From: Cordilura impudica
Taxonomy: Eukaryota; Arthropoda; Insecta; Diptera; Scathophagidae
Length of the DNA: 64,000 nt
NCBI GenBank assembly: GCA_963682025.1
Contig: OY821520.1
Span: forward strand, 185,477,686-185,541,685
Direction: 5' to 3'
In this document: positions 11,119-22,226 of the stretch, piece after piece
Layout: each line of letters starts with the position of its first letter
How positions within the stretch are numbered: position 1 is the stretch's first letter
Notes under the pieces: model-generated
Seen by the model: only the letters and a program-made list of their open reading frames with translations
Told to the model about the DNA's origin: nothing
The model's database searches: none
Program-made: the position numbers and the translations under genes

Positions 11119-11490
11119 TTGTAAACATATTGTTTATTGCTTAAATTAAGTAATTATAAGCCTTATTAATTTAAATAGAATGCTTAATTCATATAAAAAT
11201 ATTGTTAATTGGCTTATTTTATCAAACCAACGAATTTGATGAATGAAAATGAAAATCAGTTTGTTTCTGTGCAGCTGTCAAATAATGGGAATTAAGTCAA
11301 ATATGCATACAAAACGTAAATTTATATTATTTAGATATAGAGATTTTTACTTTTTTTTATTGAACTTTCTTTATTTCTAAACATTCTTCGTGATTAGACG
11401 AAAAAACAAAATAAAAATCATACAAATCGGAGAAGCAGTTCTAGAGTTCTAAGACTTAGCGTTTGATTTATATATATATATATATATATA

Positions 11491-11674
11491 TGCTTTAATC
11501 GCACTTGCTTAAAAATCAATAAAATTAATTGACAAAAATTATAATAAAAATATTTCTAAAAATACAGAATTAGATTTTCCATTTTCCTTTTGTAATTCTG
11601 TATTTTTAGAAATATTTTTATTATAATTTTTGTCAATTAATTTTATTGATTTTTAAGCAAGTGCGATTAAAGCA
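11491..11674. repeat. Perfect 82-bp inverted repeat, 20-bp loop
   Basis: Arms 11,491-11,572 and 11,593-11,674 are exact reverse complements over 82 bp around the loop 11,573-11,592. Outer ends read TGCTTTAATCGCACTTGC. The left side abuts a (TA)n run at 11,469-11,491. It could be a foldback MITE, a hairpin RNA source or a recent palindromic duplication. No gene signature is present. Confidence 0.95.
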
Positions 11675-13205
11675 CAAATAAATATGCAAATTTGTTTTAT
11701 CTATTTGTTAACATCTTTTGATGGCTTTACAAATTATCAATTATTTACCACCTTGGACTTACATGTTTTGTTTTTATAATAAATATGTGTGATTTTTTTA
11801 AATCAGTCTTTTTTGATTTGTTTTTGTTTTTTTTTTTTTTTTAATTTTCAAATGCTAATTATTGACTAATAGGATTTGTTAAAAATCCAATCAACTAAAC
11901 AAATATCTGCCATTCAAGCAACCGACGAGACAGGCACATAAATTAAATAATATATAGTTAACCAGAAAATAAATTTGTTTACAATTTTAAAATCCCATTA
12001 TTGTTTTAAACATAAATAAAAGTTGATTAATGTTTTCACTTCACACCAATGAAAAACGCTAAAATTTGTCAAGCTTAAAGATTTAAAATTTAAACTTAAT
12101 TTTCTAACAAAAATTATATAAAAAAAACAACAATTTAAAATCAAAAACAAAAACAATAGCCAAAGTATTTATATTTGTATACAAACTCCAAAAACTGGCT
12201 AATAGCCAAATTTAGTTGTTACAAGTAAACTTTACATTCTAAGCAAACAAACATTACTTATTGACCTAAAATGTCCAGTAATTTATTTATAATATAAACA
12301 CAATGAACTGTAACGAGAAAACTAGTTGAGTTTAGTTGAGTTCTATACCGCTGACTTAAATTCGAATTCATTTTGATCCAAAACAATTTCTACGCACAAC
12401 AACTTTAAACAAACAAACATTTTGCTTTTTTATTTTTGGCAATAGTCCCAATATTATGGTGGTTTTGTTTATAGAGTCTACTACTTATTTATTTAACTAG
12501 CCAGGCATTTAGGCTTCTTCTTTTTCTTATCACAGTCCATCATTAAGCACCAAAACCCCAATAATTCTTTAGTCCCCAAACAACGACACACATGCAAACC
12601 AACAACTTATACATCAGCTTACAAGGTGGCCCAATAAATTAGACATATTATGAAATGCCTATGAAGAACTGACGAAAATATTAATATTTAAAATTAATGA
12701 AAATATATTGTTTGCATCATTTGTTTCGTTTTAAATACTGCGTATTAGTAACAATTTTTTGTTCATGTTGTGGCAGTGAGATGAAAATTCATAGAAGCCA
12801 AAAACAAAAACAAAACAAAAAGAAAATGTGTTTTTTTTTTGTTATTGCTGCGCGGCTTTCTTACATCTTTGCTAAGTATTAAATGGTCCATACAATTTAT
12901 GACAAATTATTCACATTCGCAATGACAGAAAAGTCATTTTTAAGGTCTGCGCCGTTTTTCTTTAATTATATAATTTTAAAAGTGAAAAGTGTTTAGTGTA
13001 AAAACATAAACAATCTGGGGCGATTTGAGATTTATATGAAAATATTTAAATTGATTTTTTCAAAATTTCAAGCCTTTTGTACAAATTATAAACATAATCT
13101 TCAGAACATCCATTAGGAAAACTCATAAAAAAGAATTTGAAATATTTAGACACTCATTTTGTAGCTTTTGTGTTTGACTTTCGTTGTCAATTTATTTAGA
13201 AAAAT
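11675..13205. other. No recognisable gene
   Basis: AT-rich sequence with homopolymer runs and no conserved protein, RNA or clear repeat structure. Short frames here have no family signature. Confidence 0.6.
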
Positions 13206-13208
13206 ATA

Positions 13209-13337
13209 GGGACTAGTTCAGTCAGACGATGATACGTGTGACTAAAAAATTTGTATGAAAAACAAAAACAACAAATGAATGCGTTTAATACAAATTTTAT
13301 AGTCGCAAGTTTCAAACGTCCTACTGAATCAGGCCAT
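13209..13337. repeat. Short palindromic MITE
   Basis: Imperfect inverted repeat of about 55 bp per arm. The left arm reads CTAGTTCAGTCAGACGATG and CTAAAAAATTTGTATGAAAA; the right arm, reversed, reads CTGATTCAGTAGGACG and CTATAAAATTTGTATTAAA. A single related arm (CTGATTCAGTCAGATGATTC) lies at 14,247-14,300. Confidence 0.6.
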
Positions 13338-13676
13338 TAAATTAAAGAAATTCAACTCAAAATACCAAAGACATACAAATGTCGTTTTAAAAAATGAAAA
13401 CATTAATATACATACTTACATATATCATACTTAGGACTTATTTATTAGGTGGATTAATTAATTGACGATTTCAGTAATGTTGATGTCAATGCCAATTAAG
13501 TTTTTAGGTATTACCATTACTTTTATAACTACCATTAATAATGCCTCAATTAAAGAAAATAATTAATTCTTCGAAATGTGATTTTTGCATATGTCCAGAG
13601 TTGTCTAGCGTAATAAAGAATCTTCTCATTTTTTATAAAAATAAAAAATCTTATTTTCGATATTTATCATTTTAAT

Positions 13677-14190
13677 GATTGAGTTTGAAATTATTCAGGC
13701 TCAAGATCAAATGTTTCTACTTTAAATAAAGCAAAAACATTGGCACATGTGTTTCAAAAAATCTGATCTATATTCTGCATGACGTTAACGCTAAATATAA
13801 GTTTAGCAAAAACAAATTGTTTTTCTTGTTATTTCAAGACAAAAACAAACATGTATATTGTCGAATGCAATGTGTACTCGTATACAAATATATTTGTTTC
13901 AAAGTTGTTCCATATGTTAGTTTGTTATATTGGAAGAGGCTTAAATAGTATAACTTTTGCTTGAATTCTCATTTGGTTGTTTTCAGCAAATATATATGAA
14001 TTTAACTTTTTACCAAACAAACTATCTACTGCTTTTGGTTACTGATGAGGGTTGGTGACTCTTCCCGAAACAGCTGTATGACCTGTCATGCAGAATATAG
14101 ATCAATTTTTTGAAACATATGTACCAATGTTTTTGCTTTATTTAAAGTAAAAACATTTGATCTTGAGCCTGAATAATTTCAAACTCAATC
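13677..14190. mobile_element. MITE with about 107-bp terminal inverted repeats
   Basis: Arms 13,677-13,783 and 14,084-14,190 are near-complete inverted repeats starting GATTGAGTTTGAAATTATTC. The interior has no coding capacity and includes AACTTTTTACCAAACAAAC and a TTTGGTTACTGATGAGGGTT segment. A partial inverted copy lies at 61,060-61,275. No transposase is encoded, so it is non-autonomous; the superfamily is unknown. Confidence 0.8.
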
Positions 14191-14289
14191 AGTAATAAAG
14201 AATCGTTTAAATCTCAGTTTTAATTTGCATAGGAAAACTGAGCTCCTGATTCAGTCAGATGATTCTGACTACAAAATTTGTGTGAGAAA

Positions 14290-14540
14290 CAAAACAAAAG
14301 AATCAGTTCGTGCTGATGTTTGTAACTACTAGAAATATCGGACTCAGAGCATTTTCTGAGTCGATTTAGCAATGTCCGTTCATCGGTCAGTCAGTCTATC
14401 ATGGAAACCTTGTAATCAAACTAAAGGTCGCAAGTATGAATAAATTGAAAATAATTAAAAATGATCGACTTAAATTGCACTGAGATCCCGTTCATCATAT
14501 ACATGTCGGTCAAAAATAAACCCTGTAAGACCACTCGTAC
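14290..14540 (-). repeat. Repeat family A fragment
   Basis: Reverse-orientation remnant with GTGCTGATGTTTGTAACTAC, GAGTCGATTTAGCAATGTCC, CATGGAAACCTTGTAATCAA and AAATAAACCCTGTAAG. All are family A landmarks in order. Ends are lost. Confidence 0.6.
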
Positions 14541-14769
14541 ACACAGAATAATAATTCGGCAACCCAATTGCTGTAAAGTTTTACAACTATATCTCCGATT
14601 TTATCAACAGAAATTTTATGGCAACTAGGCATCCTCTATTGAGATAAAATATATACTGGTAATAAAGAGTAAGATCGAAAAAATCTTGAACTTTTTCACA
14701 GGCAATATTTGATTATTATTTTTTTTATCAAGTTATTTTTGAAAAATATAATTTGACCGTTAATAGAAA

Positions 14770-15330
14770 ATATTGTTCGGAAAGAAGAAAGGTCCACATG
14801 ATGCTCCTAAGGCCAAGAAAATAATAGGTATAAATAGTAAAGTATCCGGTAAAAAAGCAGCGAACAGTTAAAACCAATACAGTTTTGAAAACAAAGTCTA
14901 AAAACTTTCAGACAGGTACGCTGCATAAAATTTAGAGGCCAAAAAAGGAGCACAGAAGTTGAAATCATGTTTCATAAAAAAATACTACTGCTGCATAGTG
15001 GGCGACGAAATGCATGTACTGCTCGAGAATATCTCGAACACAAGTTTAGGATCCAAAAAGCAGTCTAAATATCCAGTCAAGTTCCTGGTATGGCGGGCAA
15101 TATGCAGGTTTTTCTTACCAATAGAGGCAAATCCTTTAAACTGTCCAGAGATTAGGTCAGTGGAGAGCTATTGGGCTCTTGTCAAAATGGAATTGAAATA
15201 CACAAAGAAGGTTTCCCAAAAAGTGAAAAACGGAGATGGACTACATGTTCCAAAAAAGTGACTGAAATCACTAAAAAATTCTAAATGGAAGGGTTTTCAG
15301 AAAAAGTCCACAAGTTCATAAGTAGTGCTT
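14770..15330 (+). pseudogene. Tc1/mariner-superfamily transposase relic, internally deleted
   Basis: Plus-strand reading contains CCIVGDEMHVLLEN (first catalytic Asp; the family usually reads VVDDExxV), SKKQSKYPVKFLVWRAIC (family SKFPKKFMVWQAIC), then directly EANPLNCPEIRSVESYWALV (family EANPPNCPELRPIEKYWALV, with the third acidic residue). It ends with frameshifted LKNSKWKGF-type C-terminal residues. The segment between AIC and EANP, which should carry the second Asp (WPDLA), is deleted. The NCPELRPIEKYW signature marks a Tc1/mariner branch different from the Tc1, Tc3 and mariner relics elsewhere here. Confidence 0.7.
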
Positions 15331-15679
15331 AGAACTAAAAAAATTATCTTTCTTTGTAAGCTTTAATATAATTTCAATTAAATAAAAAAAATTAAAAACT
15401 CTAGGTTCAATCAATTCCTAATTATTACGTCTTATCTATGTTAAGATTGTTTCGATCTTACTTCTTACAATAGAACTATAGTCCAATTTAACTCAAAATT
15501 TCGTTATTAATAATATCGCAATTGGGTTGGCAATAAATTCGGTCGCCACAAAGAATTTGTTTTCGGTGTGTAGTCATAGTCGCCATCTAAAGCTGCAGCC
15601 TTCATCAAAAATAATCCACAGATTTTTTTTTATTTGGTTTATTTAAATTTTTGAGCAAAATTAGTGAATTTGCTGAATA

Positions 15680-15832
15680 TGGTCATTATCGGTCCATTTT
15701 TGAAACTTTTCATATCTACAGGACAGAAATTCATAAAAGTATCATTTAAATTTTTTTATGCTTATTTTTTTATAGCCTGCTAGTCGGACCTAATCTCCTA
15801 GTATTGGGTATATTGTAGTCGATTTTGACCGT
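15680..15832 (-). repeat. Repeat family A 5' fragment
   Basis: Carries TATCGGTCCATTTTTGAAAC, TTTTCATATCTACAG, TTATGCTTATTTTTTTATA and an eroded TAGTCGATTTTGACCG palindrome. This is the reversed 5' part of family A. Confidence 0.55.
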
Positions 15833-15833
15833 A

Positions 15834-16392
15834 TTAGCAACTAATTTTCTTAATGCATGAAACACATAGACGACTGCGGCTAAACGACAATACGACTGCA
15901 AGTGCTGCTGACTGCAATTGAAGTCTTGTAGTCAGCTACTTAATTTTTTTGAAAACGACAGCAACATATAACAACAATATAAACATTTATACAAATTCAT
16001 TTTTATTTCAGTAGTGCCAATTATATTTTTTTTTTTACTCTATTGAAATAGAAAAACATGCATGATTTTATATAAACTTGACTTAAATATACAATTACTT
16101 ATTTATAATGCATTATTACATTCCGTTTAGAGAATTTTTTTCAACAAAATAAAATATTTCATAGCACTAATTTCTTTTACATATTTTGTTATATTGTCAA
16201 CACTATTTTTGTTTTGTAGCCAACAAAAATAGAAATTATCCTAAGTTGACTACAGCGACAAAAGTTATCGTGTAGCCGCGTAGCTGTGTTGGTGTCGAAA
16301 TAGTGGTTTTCATATAAACGTGCGTATTTAATTTTTGACAGGCTGTAGTCGTGCAGCCGCTGTCGTCTGTGTGGTTCATGCATAATTGCTAA
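15834..16392. mobile_element. MITE with about 50-bp terminal inverted repeats
   Basis: The left end TTAGCAAC...ATGCATGAAACACATAGACG pairs with the right end, which reversed reads TTAGCAATTATGCATGAACC then ACACAGACGACAGCGGCTGC. The interior is AT-rich and non-coding. No terminal target duplication could be fixed. Confidence 0.65.
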
Positions 16393-16639
16393 CACAAATT
16401 TTGTAGTCGAACGTCTATATGAATTAGCTATTAACTTTAAGAAATTCAACTCTAAATTTTTCAAACATTTCGTTTTATGAAATGTGTATATTAATATATA
16501 TAATATTTGCTTACGAAACAGTTTTTACATGATTGAAGATGATGTCCGAAGAATGTAAAAAAGCTAAGCTAAATCCCTTTAGCTTCGTTGGCAGCAATAA
16601 GCAGACAAAAAGATGCTTACGGGCGACTACTAGAAAACT

Positions 16640-17035
16640 ATAAATCGGTTTATTAAAACTCGAACTACCTCCAGAGTACCAGTTTATGTTAGATTAAATT
16701 GGAAGTGGCTCCTAATCCAAGGATAAGCATACCTAGGCTCTGAGGTCCATTGTGATACCACCAGTTTGAACTCCTGATAAAGCCCCTGAGGCGTGAAATT
16801 TCTACATTTGAGAGGTCAGAGATATCGTGAAGTAACGACGATCCCAATGTCCGACGTCTTGTTATGGAGAGCGCCGGGTAATAGCAAAGGAAATGTTCTA
16901 TACTCTCCACCTTCTCCACATCCATACAGCTACGACAGAAATTATTTGACGAGAACTTGAGGTGTTCACCGTGTCTCCCTATAAGGCAGTGCCCAGTGAT
17001 AACACCAGAATTTGGCGTAAAATGCACCATTTAGT
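16640..17035 (-). pseudogene. LINE ORF2 C-terminal fragment
   Basis: One 113-residue minus-strand frame reads GVITGHCLIGRHGEHLKFSS, FCRSCMDVEKVESIEHFLCY (a Cys-x2-Cys...His-x4-Cys type knuckle with the last Cys present) and PALSITRRRTLGSSLLHDIS, ending in RGFIRSSNWW. This is the RNase H-distal C-terminal region found in some Jockey/I-group LINEs. Nothing upstream in the same element is visible, so it is a 5'-truncated insertion. The frame is open here, so the copy is comparatively young. Confidence 0.75.
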
Positions 17036-17254
17036 ATGCACCATTTTTATTGAACTATTTTAACCTTCAAACCATTTTGATATAACCATAAGACGTTTAA
17101 ACAAGAATTTTATATTTGAATGGAATATCTTATTAGCATCTTAGGATCTTTTAATACACTTGACAATATATTTCTAAATATGACATCCTGAAAATTGCTT
17201 CATTGCCTTAAAAAACCTAAAACAGAAGACAAATTATTGTTCAATTTTATTTTA

Positions 17255-17695
17255 AAAACAAATAAGAAAGGTCTAGACCGGCTATATGATACCTTATACC
17301 ATGAATTTCAAGATTTCTTCCAACTATATAAAGATTAAAGAAATTAAGCATTCAGCGAATTTGAGTGGATTTTTATGAATTTGTTGGCTGTTCATAAAGT
17401 TTATATCGAAAACTATTTTGACGTAGGAACTTGATCGAAATATGATCTGATCTGATCATGAACATATTTAGTAAAGTCAATTATATTTCTCAAAAAAGTA
17501 TACTCGTGCAAGGCAAATTTGAGAAAGTCTTGCAATATTTTGGCTTGTTAATAAATTTGAGGTCGGGAATCGGTTTTATGTGGAAACTATATTTCTTTTT
17601 GGGAAGGCTGATTTACGGGTGTAATAAGGAATTATAAATCAAATTTGGTCAGTATATATATAATTTCATTCTTTCATTTGACCAACATTTCGGGA
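17255..17695 (+). repeat. Repeat family A, degenerate copy
   Basis: Begins AAACAAATAAGAAAGGTCTA then GACCGGCTATATGATACC and TTATACCATG. The body keeps GAGTGGATTTTTATGAATTT and a GGAAACTATATTTC-type segment. The 3' end is not recognisable. Confidence 0.6.
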
Positions 17696-18425
17696 CGTTT
17701 AGTAAATTTATGTCTTTTTACAAAATCAAAATTGTTTTTCCAGAGCAAATAAAAAAAAAGATAGAGCTAATTGATACTCTGGAAGTATCTCTTCTTCAAT
17801 TTTAATTTTTCTTTCGTAAAAGTTCATACATCTTTCTTTATCTAGTTTTAATTACTTTATTTTGCCTTTCTGAGGCTTTTGGCACCTTTGATTTTAAGTT
17901 ACTCGTATTCCGTCTATTGCATCTATGAACTATACTAACTTCTCTTTTATTTTTGCTCAAATACAATCAGTCAAGACAATTGAAATGTAAGGAGGTTATT
18001 GAATATATCGTCTACTTTGAATTTGAACAATTTTAATATATCGCCTAATTTGAATTTGAACAATTTGAAAAAAGCAAGCAATACTTTTCTAAAATTTTTA
18101 TTTAAAAATAAAATTAAATAAATTTTTTTATTATTTTTTTAATATTTTCGAAAAATTGACACAAATTTTTGAGAGTGAAATAGGAAGTTTCTCTAGTTGC
18201 TAAATTTTTATGCCTGGTTTTCCCGTTGTCATTTTCAATTGTTGTCAGTGGATGAAAAACATGGCAACATTTGACCGCTATAATAATATTTCGAACATGT
18301 TGATTCTTTATTTTCGTTTGACAATCGGAATTTTTTTGTTTTTGTCAGTTTACAAAATATAATGAAAACGTGACTGACATAAAACACCGAGAGCCCGTTG
18401 AGGCAATTTCTTTTTTAGTGGAACA
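17696..18425. other. No recognisable gene
   Basis: AT-rich sequence with two nearly identical 30-bp tracts around 18,010-18,065 (TTTGAATTTGAACAATTT). No coding signature seen. Confidence 0.5.
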
Positions 18426-19790
18426 TTTGACGAGAGGGCGGTCAGATATCTCTAACTCTATAAGGGTGTTATATGGTGTCATTAAAAGAGTTTTTCGTAT
18501 TAATATATTGAAGTTTTGACTTCAATTCATTGATAGAATCAGAAACGTTTTTGTCATACTGCCCTTTGTTAAATTTTAGTATAAAAATGTTGTTTTATCA
18601 CTTAAATGCACTTTGTCGATACTTTTAAACCATCCAAAATCGCTTGTACCAGTTTTAATAAAGACAAACTTTTATTCCTCATATTTTTGTAAAAAAAAAC
18701 TCTGTCAATTCTTAGACTTTGCAATTTATGCTCTTGCTCCCACAGAAAAAAGCCGTATAACGGAATATATGAATCTATTATAAAAATATTTTTAGAAAAA
18801 GTACTAGAAATTTTATAAAGAAATATTTTAAATGTAATTGATAGCTAAAAGTAAGACTATTATATACAACTAGCAGATTCCAGCACTCGAAATTCGAGTG
18901 CAATTTCCAGGCAACTTTAATTTTCACCTTATCGAATTCACAAACTAACAACATAAAACACACACAGCTATGTATAATTTTATGTATGTGTTAGTAGCAA
19001 CTTTAAGTGCAATTTACTCAAAATAAAGAAAATATAAAAATCTGTAAATCTTGGGAACAGCTAAAAAGAAATACCTTTCAAATAATATACGTTTGGTCAA
19101 AATCGGGATAAAACGGTAGAAGAAAACATCGGAAACAAGAAATCGTCTAGCCTATTAATATTATAGATTTACCCAAAGTCCATATATCGCACCTGTACCT
19201 CTAAAGTGAATCAACTCAAAATTTTTCAATTTTCACTTTTTACAAGAAAACGATACACAGTGGTCATATCTATCCACTGTAAAAATCTTACATCGATATT
19301 TCTATTCTTTCGCAAAAAAATTCCAATTGTAACTCTCTTTGTGTTATAAGAGTAGGTTCTTCAGAATCCACTAAAAAGATATATTTTGAGTTACACCCAA
19401 AAAAAATTGTTATTTTTGATGATCACTGAAAAAATCACAAAACAACAACTGTTGTATCTTATTATTCGCAATTCTTTACAATGAAACAACTGTTTTTAAA
19501 TTTTATAGTAAATATGAAAAAAAACGTTTTTTGCCTCTACTGAAAACTTGTAAATTTTGAGTTGACTCACTTTAGAGGTACAGGTGCGATATGTATTTGA
19601 AAACCTAAGAGTTTAAAAATTTTAGGGATTAGCCTACAGCAAATTTTTATATTGGATCACCTTGCTCGTAGTGAATCAGTTTCATATTTTCGGCTCCTTA
19701 GATTTTAAAAATTTACTTTCATATGAGATAACTAAATTTCACCTACATAATAGTAAAAAATAGGACTTTTGAGCCGCCTTCTTGAAATAT
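18426..19790. mobile_element. Non-autonomous relative of the 26.6-kb RAG1-like element
   Basis: The left end TTTGACGAGAGGGCGGTCAG, followed by TATCTCTAAC, closely matches the left end of the element at 26,559. The right end (GGCTCCTTAGATT..., TTTACTTTCATATGAG, GAGCCGCCTTCTTGAAATAT) matches the right end at about 30,000-30,100. The interior lacks the transposase. It is interrupted by a separate MITE at 19,187-19,590. This is the shorter member of a two-copy family in the window. Confidence 0.65.
19187..19590 (+). mobile_element. CACCTGTACC-ended MITE, copy 1
   Basis: Terminal inverted repeats of about 40 bp: TCGCACCTGTACCTCTAAAG at the left, and its reverse ending GAGGTACAGGTGCGA at the right. 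TA-containing flanks are on both sides. The 404-bp interior is non-coding with GATACACAGTGGTCATATCT and TTTGTGTTATAAGAGTAGGT. Related copies lie at 40,473 and 58,240. Confidence 0.85.
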
Positions 19791-20299
19791 ATGACAGAGC
19801 GGGGCGTGGCATCGCTAAATTTATTTTCTGTTCATATTAACCTGTCTTCAGACTATCAAATGAAAACTATTGCATTAAATTATGTCCTTAGGGATCAGAT
19901 TTCAATAAGTATAGAAAATCCACTTACCGAATTTTTATCTGTTTCTTTAGATATTTGAAATTCAACTTGGTTTGATTTTAAAAGAAACTCAAAAAAAATT
20001 TTATTTAAATATTAATTCTATCTATCAACTAATCGGCAGATGCTGATTGCAAACCCACCTAGATATATCAAAACTTTGGTCTCCTATCATAGTATCATAT
20101 GCTGATATGTTACTCTAAAAAATATTACATGACTTTGGCTTGCTTTTTAAAAATCTTGAAACATCTATCTCAAGCTTTTACGCTAATAAAAATTATACTA
20201 TCAAGTATCACGTATGACTTACCAGACCAACCATCATCCTACATTTGGCGGGATTAACTCGCTTTCTGAAATCTCATCTCGCCTTACATTAAAATTAAA
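19791..20299. other. No recognisable gene
   Basis: Non-coding AT-rich sequence between the non-autonomous element and the composite Tc1 block. No repeat shared with the rest of the window was recognised. Confidence 0.45.
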
Positions 20300-22200
20300 T
20301 TTTTTTATTTTTATTTCTCGCTTGCGAAATATAGACGTTTAAGTTCATTTACTTTATTTAAGGAAGGTTGATTCCATTGAAGTCGTGCTTTCTTTTAACA
20401 TTTCTTACGGTTTTGGGAATAGTTTTTTTCCTAAATTTATTTCGGCTTCAGCAGCAAGTTTAAGGGCACTTAGGTGAGACCTTTTCTTCACTTGTCGTAG
20501 GGTCCAGAGCTAATCAGCGTCAGCAAATATTTTTCTGTTGCTGGGTTTTACTGCGTTTTGATATGTTGTATATACAGTGAATGACAATACAATGGAAACT
20601 TAAAACAAAATATATTTTTGCCGACTTGAACGGTCAATTAATACCAAAAAATTGGGTCATAAAATTAAAAACTCTTTTATAAATTTAAATTTTTTATTTT
20701 TTATGCTTAACTTCGGAAAACAAAAACAAAATTTAAAAGTATTCATTTTTATGCTGTTGACAAAATATTGGAAACCTTTACTATACAATAATTGAAAACT
20801 TTCCCGCTGTTGACAAAATATTGGAAACCTTTACTATACAATAATTGAAAACTTTCCCGCTAGTTTTGGTTGCAATATTTTGTTGTGTATCCATTATTTT
20901 TTAGTACTACTTCACAACGGCGAGGCATGGAGTCAATTAAATTTTTGATGATATCCATTGAAATTGTTTGCCACTCTCAACTAACTGCATTCATGGGATC
21001 TGTCTTATTTATGTAATTTCGTGTCTTATTTCCCATAGAATTGAAATTCTGCGATTGAGATCTGGTGATTGGGCTGGCCATTCCAATACACTAACTGCGT
21101 TACACTGTGGCCATTCGGTTACAACTTTGGCAGTGCGTCATTGACATGTTGGAACTTCCAGACCAGGGTTATATTTGCCTATAATCTATTCCAGTTAAAG
21201 TATCTTTTACTTCATGAATTGGATCTATTCATTTGACCAAACAGCAACCCCATACTATAATATTGACACCACCAAGAGGTTTAAGCGTAAATTTGGAGTC
21301 TAGTCTTTTGCCCTTGGTTGTCGTTAAACGTTCTTTGATGGTGGTCCCTTAAATTAAACTTCGACTTATCTAAAAAGAGAACAGTATTTCAATTCCGTCT
21401 TGACCAGTTCATGTATTTTTTAGCAAAATTTTGCGGTCCAGATGATTTTTTCTAATATCAGTGATTTCTTCACCGAACAATAACAACTAAGTTTAGCCTC
21501 AATTGCTCATCTGGTGTTCGTGTACTTATTTTTTTTTTCAGATTGTTAATGATTGTTTTTGGACATTTTTTAAACTCTCCTGCCATTGAATTATATTTCT
21601 TGATCATTTTTGAAATTGCGGATTTATTCATGGAATATTTTATCTAATATTCTGGCTTTTAACGTTCCACAACACTTTATTCTTATTATTTAAAGCAATT
21701 AATAATAAAATTAAAACATTTAAAATTCAATTGTGTTTAACAAACAGTTGAAAGAAAACGTCGGAAACTATAAATAAACGGTTAAGTTTTTTGTAAATTT
21801 TTTTTCATACCATTTTCTATTTATATTGTTTTAATCAACTCTGGTACTGAAGTTTAAAGTTCCCATTATTTTGGCTGCACTAGAAAATACTTTTTTTTCG
21901 CAAAAAAAAAACGTGAAATTGTTAAAAAAAAAAACAAAGTTGGCAAATTTAGAACTTTGTAAGTTTCCATTGTATATCATCAGCATAAATGACCATTAAA
22001 GTTTATCGATAATATCGTCTATCCTTCATATTATATAAACAAGCGCCCAATTTATAAATTTTTTTTATTATTACTTTTTATTTTTATTTTTAATATAATG
22101 AATTTGACTTTAAACAATAAATATGAAAAATCTTCGGAAATTTTGCTTCAAGATAAACATAAGAATCTTAAATCTCCTTCCAACTCTGGTGTAAAAAACA
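20300..22200 (-). mobile_element. Composite: Tc1-like element nested in another Tc1-like relic, copy 1
   Basis: The outer sequence (20,300-20,574 and 21,976-22,200) matches the flanks of the second composite at 38,652-38,935 and 40,352-40,470. Both carry the GCTTGCGAAATATAGACGTT and GGTGAGACCTTTTCTTCACT tracts. On the minus strand the outer part reads LRQVKKRSHLSALKLAAEAE, typical of a Tc1-type N-terminal HTH. The inner element occupies the same position in both copies, so the nested unit was copied as a block. Confidence 0.7.
20575..21975 (-). mobile_element. Tc1-like transposon (CAGTGAATGACAAT ends), copy 1
   Basis: The left terminus CAGTGAATGACAATACAATG then GAAACTT follows a TA. The right end has AAGTTTCCATTGTA but then diverges from the expected terminus. 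The minus-strand transposase relic (about 21,700-20,900) shows CLVK and [17 protein letters not shown] segments, which is DD34E Tc1 chemistry, with many stops. A roughly 60-bp segment ending TTGAAAACTTTCCCGCT is tandemly duplicated at about 20,755-20,862, unlike the other two copies (38,936 and 60,760). Confidence 0.8.
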
Positions 22201-22226
22201 AATTTCTTGAATAAAAATATAAAAAA

